A stretch of 64,000 nucleotides of DNA, from positions 1 to 64,000 of the forward strand of contig JANQQU010000043.1 in assembly GCA_028284905.1 (NCBI GenBank), read 5' to 3'. The translations under genes were made by a program, and so were the position numbers. The DNA comes from Calditrichia bacterium (GTDB lineage: Bacteria > Calditrichota > Calditrichia > RBG-13-44-9 > J075). Of this stretch, positions 43,032 through 53,500 are shown piece after piece. How positions within the stretch are numbered: the stretch's first letter is position 1; every line of letters starts with the position of its first letter. The notes under the pieces are model-generated. The model was not told where the DNA came from. It searched no databases and was given only the letters and a program-made list of their open reading frames with translations.

Positions 43032-43922
43032 TTGATTAAAGCAGTATTAAATCTTCCAGTGCCGCAAGCATTCAGTTTCGATGAATGCTTGATCTTTCTG
43101 AATCGTTCCCCGTTGGAATGTTTGCACCGGGTTGTCGGTCAATCAGTCATAAAAGCGCTTCGGGTTAAAGATGATAATATATTGTTTCGGCTGGACTTTT
43201 ACAAAGAACAATTGCGGATAACCTTTCTGAATGGCCAACCGGAAGAATCCCAACAGTTGGCAGTTTCAGCATTTGTGAAGGAATGGCTCGATGTTGATCG
43301 AGACCTTAGCCGTTTCTACGAAATTTGCGAAAAAGATCCTTTATTGCAAGGCCTGCCGGAGGCTTATTATGGACTGCGTCTGGTTGCCATTCCGGATTTA
43401 CTAGAGTCGTTGAGTTGGGCTATTATTGGTCAGCAAATTAATCTACGGTTTGCTTATACCATGAAAGCACGACTGGTGGAATTATGCGGAGAGAAAATTC
43501 ATTACGAAGGAGAGGATTATTGGGTGTTCCCCGAAGCAGCGCAGATTGCCCAACTTGGCAATGATGCATTAAAGGAAGCGCAATTCTCTCGTCAAAAGAT
43601 TGCCTATCTGAGAAATGTTGTTGATCTAATGAATAACGGTGCTTTAAAAAAGGATGAATTACAATCCCTGGAAAAAACAGAAATTCTGGATGCATTAATC
43701 GCTATAAAAGGCGTGGGGGAGTGGACCGCAAATTACGTATTGATGAAATGTTTTCGTCATCCGGAAGCATTTCCCTGGGGGGATGTGGGTTTACATAACG
43801 CGATTAAGGAAAAATTGCAATGGTCGCGAAAACCGACCACGGAAGAAATTATGACGTTTGCCAAGGGATGGCGCCACTGGGAAGCATATGCAACATTTTA
43901 CCTATGGAGATCTTTGATATGA
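43032..43922 (+). CDS. alkA: DNA-3-methyladenine glycosylase II (AlkA-like)
   Basis: 296 residues. The N-terminal domain (~1-110) matches the AlkA N-terminal beta region. The HhH-GPD glycosylase core includes 'LSWAIIGQQINLRFAYTMK', the hairpin 'LIAIKGVGEWTANYVLMKC' and catalytic Asp ~251 in 'FPWGDVGLHNAIKE', with 'FAKGWRHWEAYATFYLW' at the end. It excises alkylated bases such as 3-methyladenine. A stop at 43020-43022 in the same frame and no ATG for a long stretch force a TTG (43032) start, with GAGAG about eight bases upstream. It overlaps the ogt gene by ATGA, forming an alkylation-repair pair. Confidence 0.92.
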   Translation: MIKAVLNLPVPQAFSFDECLIFLNRSPLECLHRVVGQSVIKALRVKDDNILFRLDFYKEQLRITFLNGQPEESQQLAVSAFVKEWLDVDRDLSRFYEICEKDPLLQGLPEAYYGLRLVAIPDLLESLSWAIIGQQINLRFAYTMKARLVELCGEKIHYEGEDYWVFPEAAQIAQLGNDALKEAQFSRQKIAYLRNVVDLMNNGALKKDELQSLEKTEILDALIAIKGVGEWTANYVLMKCFRHPEAFPWGDVGLHNAIKEKLQWSRKPTTEEIMTFAKGWRHWEAYATFYLWRSLI

Positions 43923-44386
43923 GCGAAATTCTGAAAGCCTATTATTCCTCGCCGATCGGTTTGGTAGAAGTAACCGGGAATCCGGATGGCATTGCCTCGG
44001 TATACTTTATCGAAGATCAACCCTATCATTCGGACGTACCGGATTGTTTGGCGGATTGCATCACCCAGTTAACAGAATTTTTTCAGGGAAAGCGGCACGT
44101 GTTTTCATTGAAACTTAATCCGCAGGGGACTGCCTTTCAGCAAAAAGTTTGGTCAGAATTGTTAAATATTCCGTATGGACGTACAGCAACTTATCTGGAT
44201 ATCGCACTGGCTTTAGGTGATAAAAATGCGGTCCGTGCAGTCGGTAGCGCAAACGGCCGTAATCCTATATCTGTGATAGTGCCTTGCCATCGGGTGATAG
44301 GTGCCAGTGGAAAGCTGATTGGCTATGGGGGAGGCATCTGGCGAAAGGAGTGGTTGTTAAGGCATGAAGGGGCAATCTTGGCCTGA
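43919..44386 (+). CDS. ogt: Methylated-DNA-[protein]-cysteine S-methyltransferase
   Basis: 155 residues from the ATG at 43919, which overlaps the glycosylase stop (ATGA). An ATG 15 bases earlier is possible. Helix-turn-helix-like and active-site region: 'GTAFQQKVWSELLNIPYGRT', 'AVGSANGRNPISVIVPCHRV' with acceptor Cys ~123, and 'GYGGGIWRKEWLLRHEG'. It removes methyl groups from O6-methylguanine by suicide transfer to cysteine. The Ada N-terminal zinc domain and AraC regulator are absent, so this is an Ogt/MGMT type and does not itself regulate an adaptive response. Confidence 0.95.
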   Translation: MSEILKAYYSSPIGLVEVTGNPDGIASVYFIEDQPYHSDVPDCLADCITQLTEFFQGKRHVFSLKLNPQGTAFQQKVWSELLNIPYGRTATYLDIALALGDKNAVRAVGSANGRNPISVIVPCHRVIGASGKLIGYGGGIWRKEWLLRHEGAILA

Positions 44387-44641
44387 TTTTTTATCGCATT
44401 TCACCTATCCCCGGTAGGAAATTCCTCCAAACGACTATTGTCGGCCAACACCTGCAAAAAGTTTAGAAATTATTTCAGAAATTGCCGCATCTATCAAACC
44501 AGTATCATTTGTTGTGAAATATATTTCAAAGTAATTGGGAAATAGTTTTCTTGACATCAACTCCACTAAACTTTTGTAGTTTTAAATTCCTTTGAAAGCT
44601 TTTTGCCAGAGAAGCAAAACTTCATGGAAGAGGTATATGGT

Positions 44642-46681
44642 ATGAATCGTGGATTTTTTTCACAATTCGAAAAGTTATTACAAATTTTTAGAATTGCGCT
44701 CAACAGGGATAGAGAGAGCAACACCTGGCGACTATTAAAGAGTTTTGTTGTCGTACTGGTGCTGTCCGGTGCAGCGCTGTTCTTCATAACAATTTTTTCG
44801 CATCAGACAAATGTCGAAGATGCCCGGCTAAACATCGAAAAAGAAATGTCGGCGATTGCCCGGACGACCGCAGCTTCAATTGATAAGGAAGTCTTTGAGC
44901 AGCTGTTCATCCCATCAGCTGGCATTGTTACCAATGAGAGCGATTATCGCAATTTTATGAAAAAGGCTTCCCAGGAAGCAGATTTCAGAGAATTGCGGCT
45001 GACATTAAGAAATGCGATTAATGCCCATCGGGACCTGGGCTTTACCGAAGAAAATATTTATGTGTTTGCTGTCGATGCTTTACAGCCGGAAGATCAGTTA
45101 CGTTGGGCAGTAATGGCGCACAATCCTCCATTTGTCGGAGAAGCGCATCGTATGCCACCGGAAATTCAATCGATTCTCAGTGGTATACCGGGTGGGCAAA
45201 TCAGAGAATCTTCAACATCCCCAATTACCCGGCAACATTGGATTGCCGCCGAGGCGCCGTTGCGAAATGCCCGGGGACGAATTATCGGATTTGTCGAAGT
45301 TGCCTGGGATGCCCGCGATGTGCTGGCAGAAACCGAACGGGAAGTTTTACGAAATATCTTTGTTCTGGTCTGGAACGCTTTGCTCGGTATCGCAGTGCTG
45401 CTGATATTGATTTTTATGCTGTTTAAACTGGCAGAAAGCAATCGCAATCTGAAAAAAGAGATCTTGAAACACAAGGAAACTGCTGACAAACTAAAAAGTG
45501 CCAAGACTACCGCAGAAACTGCAAATCAAACAAAAAGCGAATTTTTGGCGGTTATTAGCCATGAAATCCGGACACCACTGAATGCCATCATCGGTATGTC
45601 CGAACTGGTGCTGGATACCAAACTGACAAAAGAGCAACATGATTATCTCAGTGCAGTAAAATCTTCCAGCGATCTTTTACTCACGTTGATGAACGATATT
45701 TTGGACTTTTCGAAAATTGAATCCGGGCAGCTAAAGCTGGATCTGAAAGAATTCGACTTGCGCAAATGCTTAACAGATGTCCATAAATCGTTTTTTGTTC
45801 GTTCTTCCCAAAAAGATCTGACTTTTGTCTCCGATTATGATTTGAATGCTGTGCCGGCATATGTTATTGGAGATGACCACCGATTGCGCCAAATCTTTAT
45901 CAACTTGCTTGGTAATGCAATAAAATTTACCAATCAGGGTGGTGTTCGGATGGAGATAAAGAAACAGTGGGAAAAAGAAGACTATTTGATGCTGCAATTC
46001 TCCGTGTATGATACCGGCGTTGGTATTCCGCCCAACAAGCAGAGAATCATATTCGAAATGTTTTCCCAGGTAGACAGCTCTAACCGGCGTCAGTATGGTG
46101 GCACCGGACTAGGACTTAGCATCGCTCATAAATTAGTTCAAATGATGGGGGGGCGCATTTGGGTAGAGAGTCCTAATCCAATAGACGGGACTTTGGATGA
46201 AAACCCCGGCAGCGTTTTCCACTTTACCGTTTGCTTTAAGAAATCCGGAAAGAAAGCACCAAAGATCAAGGTGAAAACTCGTCCGGAAGTTGAAGAACAT
46301 GCCAAACAGCTTAAGGTGCTGCTGGCGGAAGATAATCCGGTAAACCAGAAAATGATTGCCCGAATTCTGGAAAAGATGGGCTATGGCGTTAGCCTGGCTT
46401 GTAACGGTAAAGAGGCGATAAACAAGTGGCAGAAAGATTACCATGACATTATCTTAATGGATATTCAGATGCCGGAAATGGATGGCTTCGAGGCGACTGC
46501 GACTATCCGGGAATATGAAAAGCAAAGCGGTGTTCATGTGCCGATTATTGCGGTAACAGCAAATGTTATGAATGGCGATCGGGAAAAATGCATTGAAGCC
46601 GGTATGGATGAATACGTGCCGAAACCGATTAGTAAGAAGAAGTTGATTCAGGCGATTGAAGGGGTCATTAGCAACGAATGA
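44642..46681 (+). CDS. Membrane hybrid sensor histidine kinase with receiver domain
   Basis: 679 residues from the ATG at 44642 (GAGG eight bases upstream); an ATG at 44624 is the alternative. TM1 '[18 protein letters not shown]', a periplasmic region of ~190 residues, then TM2 '[18 protein letters not shown]'. The HisKA box '[20 protein letters not shown]' has His ~306. HATPase: '[16 protein letters not shown]', '[20 protein letters not shown]', '[19 protein letters not shown]'. C-terminal receiver: '[18 protein letters not shown]', '[17 protein letters not shown]', '[11 protein letters not shown]', all key residues present. Its stop overlaps the start of the secreted propeller gene (ATGA), an unusual partner for a kinase. 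No separate output regulator lies nearby. Confidence 0.93.
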   Translation: MNRGFFSQFEKLLQIFRIALNRDRESNTWRLLKSFVVVLVLSGAALFFITIFSHQTNVEDARLNIEKEMSAIARTTAASIDKEVFEQLFIPSAGIVTNESDYRNFMKKASQEADFRELRLTLRNAINAHRDLGFTEENIYVFAVDALQPEDQLRWAVMAHNPPFVGEAHRMPPEIQSILSGIPGGQIRESSTSPITRQHWIAAEAPLRNARGRIIGFVEVAWDARDVLAETEREVLRNIFVLVWNALLGIAVLLILIFMLFKLAESNRNLKKEILKHKETADKLKSAKTTAETANQTKSEFLAVISHEIRTPLNAIIGMSELVLDTKLTKEQHDYLSAVKSSSDLLLTLMNDILDFSKIESGQLKLDLKEFDLRKCLTDVHKSFFVRSSQKDLTFVSDYDLNAVPAYVIGDDHRLRQIFINLLGNAIKFTNQGGVRMEIKKQWEKEDYLMLQFSVYDTGVGIPPNKQRIIFEMFSQVDSSNRRQYGGTGLGLSIAHKLVQMMGGRIWVESPNPIDGTLDENPGSVFHFTVCFKKSGKKAPKIKVKTRPEVEEHAKQLKVLLAEDNPVNQKMIARILEKMGYGVSLACNGKEAINKWQKDYHDIILMDIQMPEMDGFEATATIREYEKQSGVHVPIIAVTANVMNGDREKCIEAGMDEYVPKPISKKKLIQAIEGVISNE

Positions 46682-48015
46682 TAGATTTTCTGAGAATCAT
46701 AGTATTCATCGTTCTAATCAAAATTTTTAGTATCTCACCTGCCCTGGCGCAAACCGGAAAAATTCATTTTCATGAAAAATCCCATGCCAGTAATGTCGAC
46801 TATCATTCCTTTAATGCTGCCTTGATGCTCAAATATAGTATCGAGGCAGCTTTTAAACGTTTACCCCGAAATCCGGTTCTTAAACCTTCCAAAAAGCGCT
46901 GGGACAGTCGTGATGTTGCCGATCCTTTTCTGTTGGTCACTGCCGATTCGGTAATGCTGTTCTATGATGGAGATAGCCGCGATCGTTATCGTATTGGCTA
47001 TGCCGTGCAAAAAAAGGAAGGACGACGCTGGTTAAAGCGGGGAGAGATTTTCTCCGGCAGCGGCGGTGAGTGGGATCGCTATCATCAAATTGCCCCGGTT
47101 GTGATTCCGCGCCCGGACGGCTGGCGATTGTATTATAACGGTCATTTTGAAGATGAGGAACTGGGGTATCGCTGGGGATTTGCCCAACGGCAAAAGGATG
47201 GTAGCTGGCAAGCACCAACGACTTCACCGATGATTGCGGCCGATTCTACCCGTTGGGATTTTGCCGGCAATGCTTATGGCGATGTGCTCTATATTCCCGA
47301 GTCGGGCCTGTATAAAATGTGGTATACCGGTTTCCAGGGACCGCTGGCATCGATTGCTTATGCGGAATCGAAGGATGGCCTTCATTGGGAATATCCACAG
47401 GAACAACCGGTGTTGACGCATTTGCCCGGTGTTATTGCGCCGGAGGTGATTTTTAATGGCGGAAGCTATCGCATGTTTTATGTGCAACTGGATTTAACCG
47501 CTAAGGGATTAGGAACAAAAATAATGCAGGCGGTGTCCGATGATGGTCTGGCCTGGCGCGATCATCAGGAAGTGCTTCGCCCGCGGGTAAAGTGGGAAGG
47601 CAAGCGGCTGATGCGTCCCTCGCTGGCGTTTTTTGATGGTAAATTACAGTTATACTATACTGCCGGACGGGGCGGTAGTTGGAAAATTGGTGCGGCGAGA
47701 GCTTATGCAACATTTATAGAAAAAGGGGAATGGATTTCCCGTCCAATGATAATGAATGGGGGACAATTAAGAATTAAATATGAACAGCCGGAAAATACCC
47801 GTTTACTGCTTTCAATCAAAGATGCCTCTGATGATAAAGAATGGATGTTGGCATTCCCCGAAAATCCTCTTGAATTGCGAAGAGGCGTTTATCAGGCAGA
47901 TTTAAATTTACCTCCAGAGTCTTTGAGCCGCCAATGCGCCATACGAATCCAAATGGAAAGCAATGATACCAAAAGCACTCCGGTTGTCTATGAATTGATC
48001 CGGCTAGCGCCTTGA
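46678..48015 (+). CDS. Secreted five-bladed beta-propeller protein (GH43/GH130-like fold)
   Basis: 445 residues. Signal peptide ~1-24 ('IFSISPALA|QTGK'). Blades with recurrent 'DPFLLVTADSVMLFYDGDS', 'GWRLYYNGHFEDEELGYRWG', 'GLYKMWYTGFQGPLASIAYA', 'GGSYRMFYVQLDLT' and 'DGKLQLYYTAGRGGSWKIG' follow the style of GH43/GH32/GH130 propellers, which start with a catalytic or structural Asp in 'DP'. A C-terminal beta domain begins at ~345. Glycan hydrolysis or binding is a fold-level inference; I cannot confirm the catalytic triad. Translation is coupled to the upstream hybrid kinase by ATGA overlap, suggesting that one senses what the other acts on. Confidence 0.75.
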   Translation: MIDFLRIIVFIVLIKIFSISPALAQTGKIHFHEKSHASNVDYHSFNAALMLKYSIEAAFKRLPRNPVLKPSKKRWDSRDVADPFLLVTADSVMLFYDGDSRDRYRIGYAVQKKEGRRWLKRGEIFSGSGGEWDRYHQIAPVVIPRPDGWRLYYNGHFEDEELGYRWGFAQRQKDGSWQAPTTSPMIAADSTRWDFAGNAYGDVLYIPESGLYKMWYTGFQGPLASIAYAESKDGLHWEYPQEQPVLTHLPGVIAPEVIFNGGSYRMFYVQLDLTAKGLGTKIMQAVSDDGLAWRDHQEVLRPRVKWEGKRLMRPSLAFFDGKLQLYYTAGRGGSWKIGAARAYATFIEKGEWISRPMIMNGGQLRIKYEQPENTRLLLSIKDASDDKEWMLAFPENPLELRRGVYQADLNLPPESLSRQCAIRIQMESNDTKSTPVVYELIRLAP

Positions 48016-48031
48016 TTTTTCGTTCCGCACT

Positions 48032-48697
48032 TTATTTGTAGTCTAAATAAAATGCATATCCTGAGTAATTGTCATAATCATATTCATATGTGGTGACATT
48101 TGCGATGCCACCTTTGAACTTTTTACGCCATTCTATCTCTTTGCTCTCCGGATTGTAAACCCCGCTTATGCCACCCTTAAACATTTTTTCCCACTCGACT
48201 TCTTCAGTCTCCGGATTGTAGACCCCGCAAATACCGCCCTTGAACATTTCTCGCCATTCGACAATTTGGGTTTTCGGGTTGTAAACCCCACTTATGCCAC
48301 CGCTAAACATTTTACGCCATTCGACCTGTTTTGTATTGGGATTATAAACCCCACAAATGCTACCCTTGAACATTTCCCGCCATTCTATTTCTTCTGTGGC
48401 CGGATTGTAAACACCAAAAACACTGCCCTTGAAATATTCGCGCCATTCGGTCTCTTGAGTGGCAGGATTATAAACTCCATGAACGCCGCCCTTGAAATAC
48501 TCGCGCCACTCGATTGTTCCGTTATTCGGATTATAAACCCCATGAATGCCGGATTTAAATGAATCTTTCCATGAAATGGATTTTGCCGGAGCCGTTACCT
48601 CGATTGGTTGATCTGCTAACCTGAGGCTGGCACAGCCCATCGCGAAACAGGTAAGCAGGATAATTAAACTTCTTCCCAATAGAATCAAATGCTGCAT
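48032..48697 (-). CDS. Lipoprotein built of seven 21-residue repeats
   Basis: 221 residues from the ATG at 48697 (AAGGGG seven bases upstream); a GTG two codons earlier would sit on the ribosome site. The signal sequence ends in 'CFAMGC', with probable lipid attachment to the Cys before 'ASLRLADQ'. The mature protein is seven consecutive units of the form 'GVYNPxTxxxEWRexFKGGI', each exactly 21 residues, with a half unit before and a Tyr-rich tail ('YEYDYDNYSGYAFYLDYK'). Strands flanking an NP turn suggest a beta solenoid or hairpin ladder. No named family comes to mind. Units 4 and 6 carry Cys before GVYNP and units 5 and 7 carry Ser, so a two-unit duplication is likely. Confidence 0.82.
   Translation of the reverse strand: MQHLILLGRSLIILLTCFAMGCASLRLADQPIEVTAPAKSISWKDSFKSGIHGVYNPNNGTIEWREYFKGGVHGVYNPATQETEWREYFKGSVFGVYNPATEEIEWREMFKGSICGVYNPNTKQVEWRKMFSGGISGVYNPKTQIVEWREMFKGGICGVYNPETEEVEWEKMFKGGISGVYNPESKEIEWRKKFKGGIANVTTYEYDYDNYSGYAFYLDYK
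48104..48544 (-). repeat. Seven tandem 63-bp repeats in the lipoprotein gene
   Basis: Each unit encodes 21 residues beginning at the residue before GVYNP. On the plus strand the blocks 'ggattgtaaaccccgc' and 'cgccattcga' recur every 63 bases. There are no insertions or frame changes among the seven. Confidence 0.9.
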
Positions 48698-49137
48698 GCT
48701 CACACCCCTTTGTTAAGTTGCCGAGGAAAAAGAATTGTAAATAAGTCTTCTTAATTGTCAGCTAACTAGCTTGCTTTGATAATATAATGCAAAAATAATT
48801 CCAGTGATTTAACTTGAAAATATCGCCAGAAGAGTAACTGTTATTATTGAACTTAAGAGAGGCTTGTTTTAGAGGAAGAAAAAAATTGTAAACTTTGTTA
48901 GCACTGGTATTCGTCAAAAATATATTTAGTTAACAGAGGAAAGCCGTTGAGTAAACAGCAGCGCCATAGGTAATGATTAGATTGATTCCCGGAAAAATGG
49001 CCTTGCTATTGAAAAGGGTTGAACAGGGATGTATGCCTTATGGCCCCGGACTAAGATCCGAGGCCAAAGCTAAGAACAATCGGAGCTGAATTTTTATAAA
49101 ACCAATGCATTGAGTCTGCAGGCAAAATTCCCGATTG
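48698..49137. other. Intergenic region with one isolated hairpin
   Basis: 440 bases between the repeat lipoprotein and the M24 peptidase gene. Mostly AT-rich. At 49042-49065 there is a hairpin, GGCC-C-CGGA / TCCG-A-GGCC with a six-base loop. It lies 73-96 bases after the peptidase stop but has no U-tract, so it is not a standard terminator. No open frame or tRNA recognised. Confidence 0.5.
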
Positions 49138-50322
49138 TTAATTGATTAGAATTAACTCTTCCTGCATATCTCCACAGACGACAACTTCCCCTTCCAGCGT
49201 TATAAAGATATTGATCTCCGAACGAACTGCCATCTCGCCTTCCAGGTAAATGCCCGGTTCGATTGAGAAACAGATGCCCGGCACCAGCTTACGTTCATCT
49301 TTGGTTTCCAGATTGTCGATATGAACCCCATTGCCATGCACGTTACCGCCGATGGAATGCCCGGTGCGATGGATGAAAAAATCGCCGTATCCCTTTTCGA
49401 TAATATAATTCCGGCAGGCATCATCCACTTCCCAGCCGTAGCAATCTTCACCTTTGGCAAACCGGTCTCTAACAAAATTAAGGGCGGCATTGCGGGCATC
49501 CCGGGCGATATGAAAAATTTCAGTATACTTCTCGGGAGGCTTACTACCAACATATCCGCACCAGGTGACGTCGTAATAAACGGAACCGGGTTCATCCTTT
49601 TTCGCCCAAAGGTCGATAAGCACGGTATCGCCGGGTTTGAAAATGTAATTGTCTTCACCTTGTTTTGGTTCAAAATGCGGATCCGCCGGATGCTCATTAA
49701 TGCCAACAATCGGCCCATGTCCTTCACAGGTGAGTCCCTCTTCTTCAAAGCGTTTCATGATAAATTGCTGAATTTCATATTCCGTTACCGGGCGCTCGTT
49801 TTTAACTGCGTCGCGGATCGCGGCATAGGCCTCATCCTTAATTTTTAAGATAATCTCTCCTGCTTCCTTATGGCTGCGATATCCTTTCTCGTCAATAATC
49901 GCTTCGAATTGCTGAATCAAGTCGGCAGCGCCAACGACTTCATATCCCAGACTGCGAACCAGGTCTACAGTGCCAGCGTCTACAATTGAGGTGTAAGGAA
50001 TATTGTTGAGCGGAGAGTAGTTCATGGCAATTGTCTTCCGATCGCCAAGCATCACACTAATCTGCTGATGCAATTCTTTCCAGGGAAGATAAACCAGTTT
50101 GTCGCCGGGCAGACTATCCAGCATGGACTGTTCAATTTTGTGCACCAGTTTAACCGGAGCGCCCTCTGCAGGAATAAAATAAAACCAGCGCCGGCTACAA
50201 AAACGATTCGGGTTTAAACCAAGGATGCTGATAGCGAGATGATCACGATTGTGAAAGTTGTAGAAAAGCCAGCCATCAACTCCGGTAGACTTAATTGCTG
50301 ATTGAATTTGAGAAATGTCCAT
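49138..50322 (-). CDS. M24-family metallopeptidase (Xaa-Pro aminopeptidase-like)
   Basis: 394 residues. N-terminal creatinase-like domain ~1-150 ('GVDGWLFYNFHNRDHLAI'). The pita-bread catalytic domain starts at ~155. Metal ligands as expected for M24: Asp in 'DTVLIDLWAKKD', Asp in 'VYYDVTWCGYV', His in 'RTGHSIGGNVHG', Glu in 'FSIEPGIYLEGEM' and Glu in 'RSEINIFI'. It should cleave N-terminal residues next to proline or act on a related amide. Probably cytosolic (no signal peptide). ATG start with 'aggaggcgcgc' upstream. Single gene, flanked by a terminator of the PorU gene upstream. Confidence 0.92.
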   Translation of the reverse strand: MDISQIQSAIKSTGVDGWLFYNFHNRDHLAISILGLNPNRFCSRRWFYFIPAEGAPVKLVHKIEQSMLDSLPGDKLVYLPWKELHQQISVMLGDRKTIAMNYSPLNNIPYTSIVDAGTVDLVRSLGYEVVGAADLIQQFEAIIDEKGYRSHKEAGEIILKIKDEAYAAIRDAVKNERPVTEYEIQQFIMKRFEEEGLTCEGHGPIVGINEHPADPHFEPKQGEDNYIFKPGDTVLIDLWAKKDEPGSVYYDVTWCGYVGSKPPEKYTEIFHIARDARNAALNFVRDRFAKGEDCYGWEVDDACRNYIIEKGYGDFFIHRTGHSIGGNVHGNGVHIDNLETKDERKLVPGICFSIEPGIYLEGEMAVRSEINIFITLEGEVVVCGDMQEELILIN

Positions 50323-50454
50323 GATGCGCGCCTCCTGATTTTTTCCTGGAATTTAAATGTATATGGAAGCGTATTTTAAACGATGGGGAAATAAATAGCA
50401 ATGAAATATTTCTGTCCCGAAACACGCCTATATCAGCCCGATAAATTAGCTGAC

Positions 50455-50495
50455 AAAAAAGCCCCGCAAGCGGCTTACGAGGCTAGTTGCGGGGC
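50455..50495 (-). terminator. Rho-independent terminator after the PorU-like gene
   Basis: On the minus strand GCCCCGCAA (from 50495) pairs with TTGCGGGGC (50469-50461) around a 17-base loop and is followed by TTTTTT (50460-50455). It lies ~34 bases after the stop at 50529. Confidence 0.88.
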
Positions 50496-50528
50496 AAAAT
50501 AAGTGGAATAAAACCTGGTTGAAATCGA

Positions 50529-53500
50529 CTAACGGACAACCGCCATTTTTTCGATCTTCTCGACACGCTTTTCGCCGTCATCAACCACGATTTTATAGAT
50601 GTAAACACCATTTGCCAGCTCATCGCCATCGCGATCGCGGCCATCCCAATAAATCTTGTTAAAGCCTGGGCGGGCGATGTCGTTGATCTCCTGAATGAGG
50701 CGTCCAGATACAGTATAGATTTTTACAGTCGCATCACCACTGCCGTTGGGAGACTGATACTGGAAGGTGAAATGTGTTTCCCCAGCAAGCGGGTTGGGGT
50801 AATTAATCACCTGGGCCAGCGTAATATCTTCCGCTGTCGTTGTTGTAAAGAAAATGGTTTCCTCTGAATAATTGTTCAGGTTATCCCAGGCAGAAATTTT
50901 CAGCTCATGCCGGCCTTTTTCCAGCGCGGGCAATGTGTATGTCAAGCGGCCTTCGGTGTATTCATCCTGGTAGTAAACAAAGAATTCGGTGACGTCTTTT
51001 TTGATCGTATTGTCAATCGTAAGCTCGATACGGTGCCCTACTTCGCCAGTGAGATTGATGCCGCTTTCGTCGGATAATTCTACTTCAATTGTCGGCTGCT
51101 GGCCGACAAAATCACCATCGAAAAAGTCCGGTTGATTCGGGAAGGCGAAGTCGATTGAAGGTCCACGTGTATCAGTGACCTGGGACTGTGTGCCGAGGAA
51201 GAGCAGTTCGCTGTTATAGCCAACAGCATCTCGCTGATTTTCACTCCAGGCATAGATACTTATTCTACCGGTCGGAGAATCTTTATACTTGATCGATTTC
51301 GGCACGATGAAACTGGCATCCTCAATCTTACCGTTTGCGACAGTAACGATGCCTTTAAATATTGTCCCGCCGGGGTAGTTATAATCAACACCAAGATTGG
51401 AAGTGCTATCCACTGCATCCAACACCCGAATAACCGCTTTACCGTTAAAGTTATTCATCGGGTTATCATTGGCATCATAGACGCTGGCGTTGACTGAAAC
51501 CTGCGACAATGCTTTCAAAGTATCCTGAGAAATGCTTTCAATCTTGATGGTATGTTCCGGATCAGCGAGGCGCAGTGTAACATCACCGAATAAGTGATAT
51601 TTCTGATCATTGTCACCACCGCCGACGGAAAGATTCACTGCATCGCCGAGAAGAATTGAGCGTCCGACATCATTGCCAAAATTAAAGAGATTGCGATAGA
51701 CCTGCTTGGCAAATTGCTCGTTCTCGAAGGCAAATGACGGACGGGAAGCAGCAATGGAGGCAATGCCGCCACCATTAGGTGCCCATACCATTTCTTCCGC
51801 CATGGAAGGCGTGTTAGGATCATCATATTTGCCCCAGGTACAGGTTGCCGCAATCCAGATCGGCAATTTGGCGCCATTACGAATTAAGGGGAGGTCACGC
51901 GCTTTTGTTAACACCTGCTCATGCGCCCAGGTATTCGGGTCGCCATGTCCAAAAAAGTTGATCATCAGGGTACCGCGATTAATTTGATCCAGCAAGGCAC
52001 TGCTGGCCTGCGGTTTTTGCCGGCCGAGACCACCAGCCTGCGTTTCGTAATCTACCAGGTAAATCTTTTTCAGATCAAATTTTGTAGGCACCTCCCGGAT
52101 GATCTTTTCCGTTTGAGAGAGGTGAAACCATTCATTACAACGGTCATCACCGGCGCATTCGTCATCCGCAACAAAAGTTAATAATGTTTGCCAGCCATTT
52201 GCGTTTTCATCTTCTTCGAATGAATCGTAATACCGGGTCATTTTGTTCAGATAGGTATTCAATTCAGCCTCATTGTTGGCTGGATAGCGGGCAATTGGTA
52301 ATTGCGGATCGAGATTTGCCAGGCCATTCGAAATATTGTTGATTGCAGTAAAATAGTTATCGGTCACCCGGCTGGCAATATCATCATTAGCGGTAATTTC
52401 GAAGACCGGTACCTGGTTAGTATAACTGGTCAGCTCTATGTTACGATAATCGTAGCTGCCATCACCAAGAATTTGAATGTAGAAAGGATTATATTCCGGG
52501 TTATCGACGCTCCAGTTTTCATAGGCATATTTGATAAAGTCACGAATTGCGGTGGGGTCGGCCAGGCCGGAAGAAAATTCCCGGAAAATTTCACTCACTT
52601 TAATTCGCTCTGTTTCAATGCGGCCGGGAACGCGGGTTTCTTTAAAATCTTCCCAGGCTTCGGCGGCATCATAAAGCTCGTCACTAACGATCAGGAGCAG
52701 TTTCCCTTTGCGTTGCGGATCGCGCAGATTCGGGCTGTTTGGTATTCTTTCAATCGTTTCAACTGAGCGAACGGCGGCTTCTGCGAACACATAAAATGCC
52801 CGGGCAGCAGTTGTTGGCCGTTGCTGCTGAAAACGCACCGTATTACCATTCTGTAAAGGCGCGATGTTTGCGACATTCGCCGGTGCGGTAACATCCCAAA
52901 CCCGATGACTGCCGGCGGGAAGTCCACTGACATCAAACTGGCTGGCCGAGCCGCCGATGTCATAATAAAATTTCAGAAAGCCATTTTCCGCAATAAACGG
53001 CCGTTCGATCCGCACTTCCAGATAATCGAGATAAGCCACGCAGCTTTCCTGGTTGCAGCCATAAGCGAGATCGAAGGTATTAGTGCCGCCGGTAAACGCA
53101 TTGGTTGTGCGAGTGCGCTTGCGGGATAGTTGATTGGTAAAGACTTCATTGGGAAACACTGGTTGACCATTGATGGTACCATCGAAAGTATAAGTATAAG
53201 AACCGTTATCCCAGTAACGCACTTTTGAACCACCTTTTAAACGAAGCTCCGCCACAGCATTATCACTGATGACATTTTCCGGGAGGTCAAAACTGACGCT
53301 CTGTTGACCGGTAGTGCCGCTAAATCGTAACCAGTACCAATCAATGCCGGATTCCAGGATGTTGTTGTTTTCTTCTTCAAATCGATAGAGGTCAGTGAAA
53401 CGATCCGGTTGAGAAATTGTCGGGAACTGTTGTACCGCTTCCGTCTCAATTCGTTTTCCATTGTTTTGGTTAAAGGTAAACAGATAATAGTTGGTGTCCG

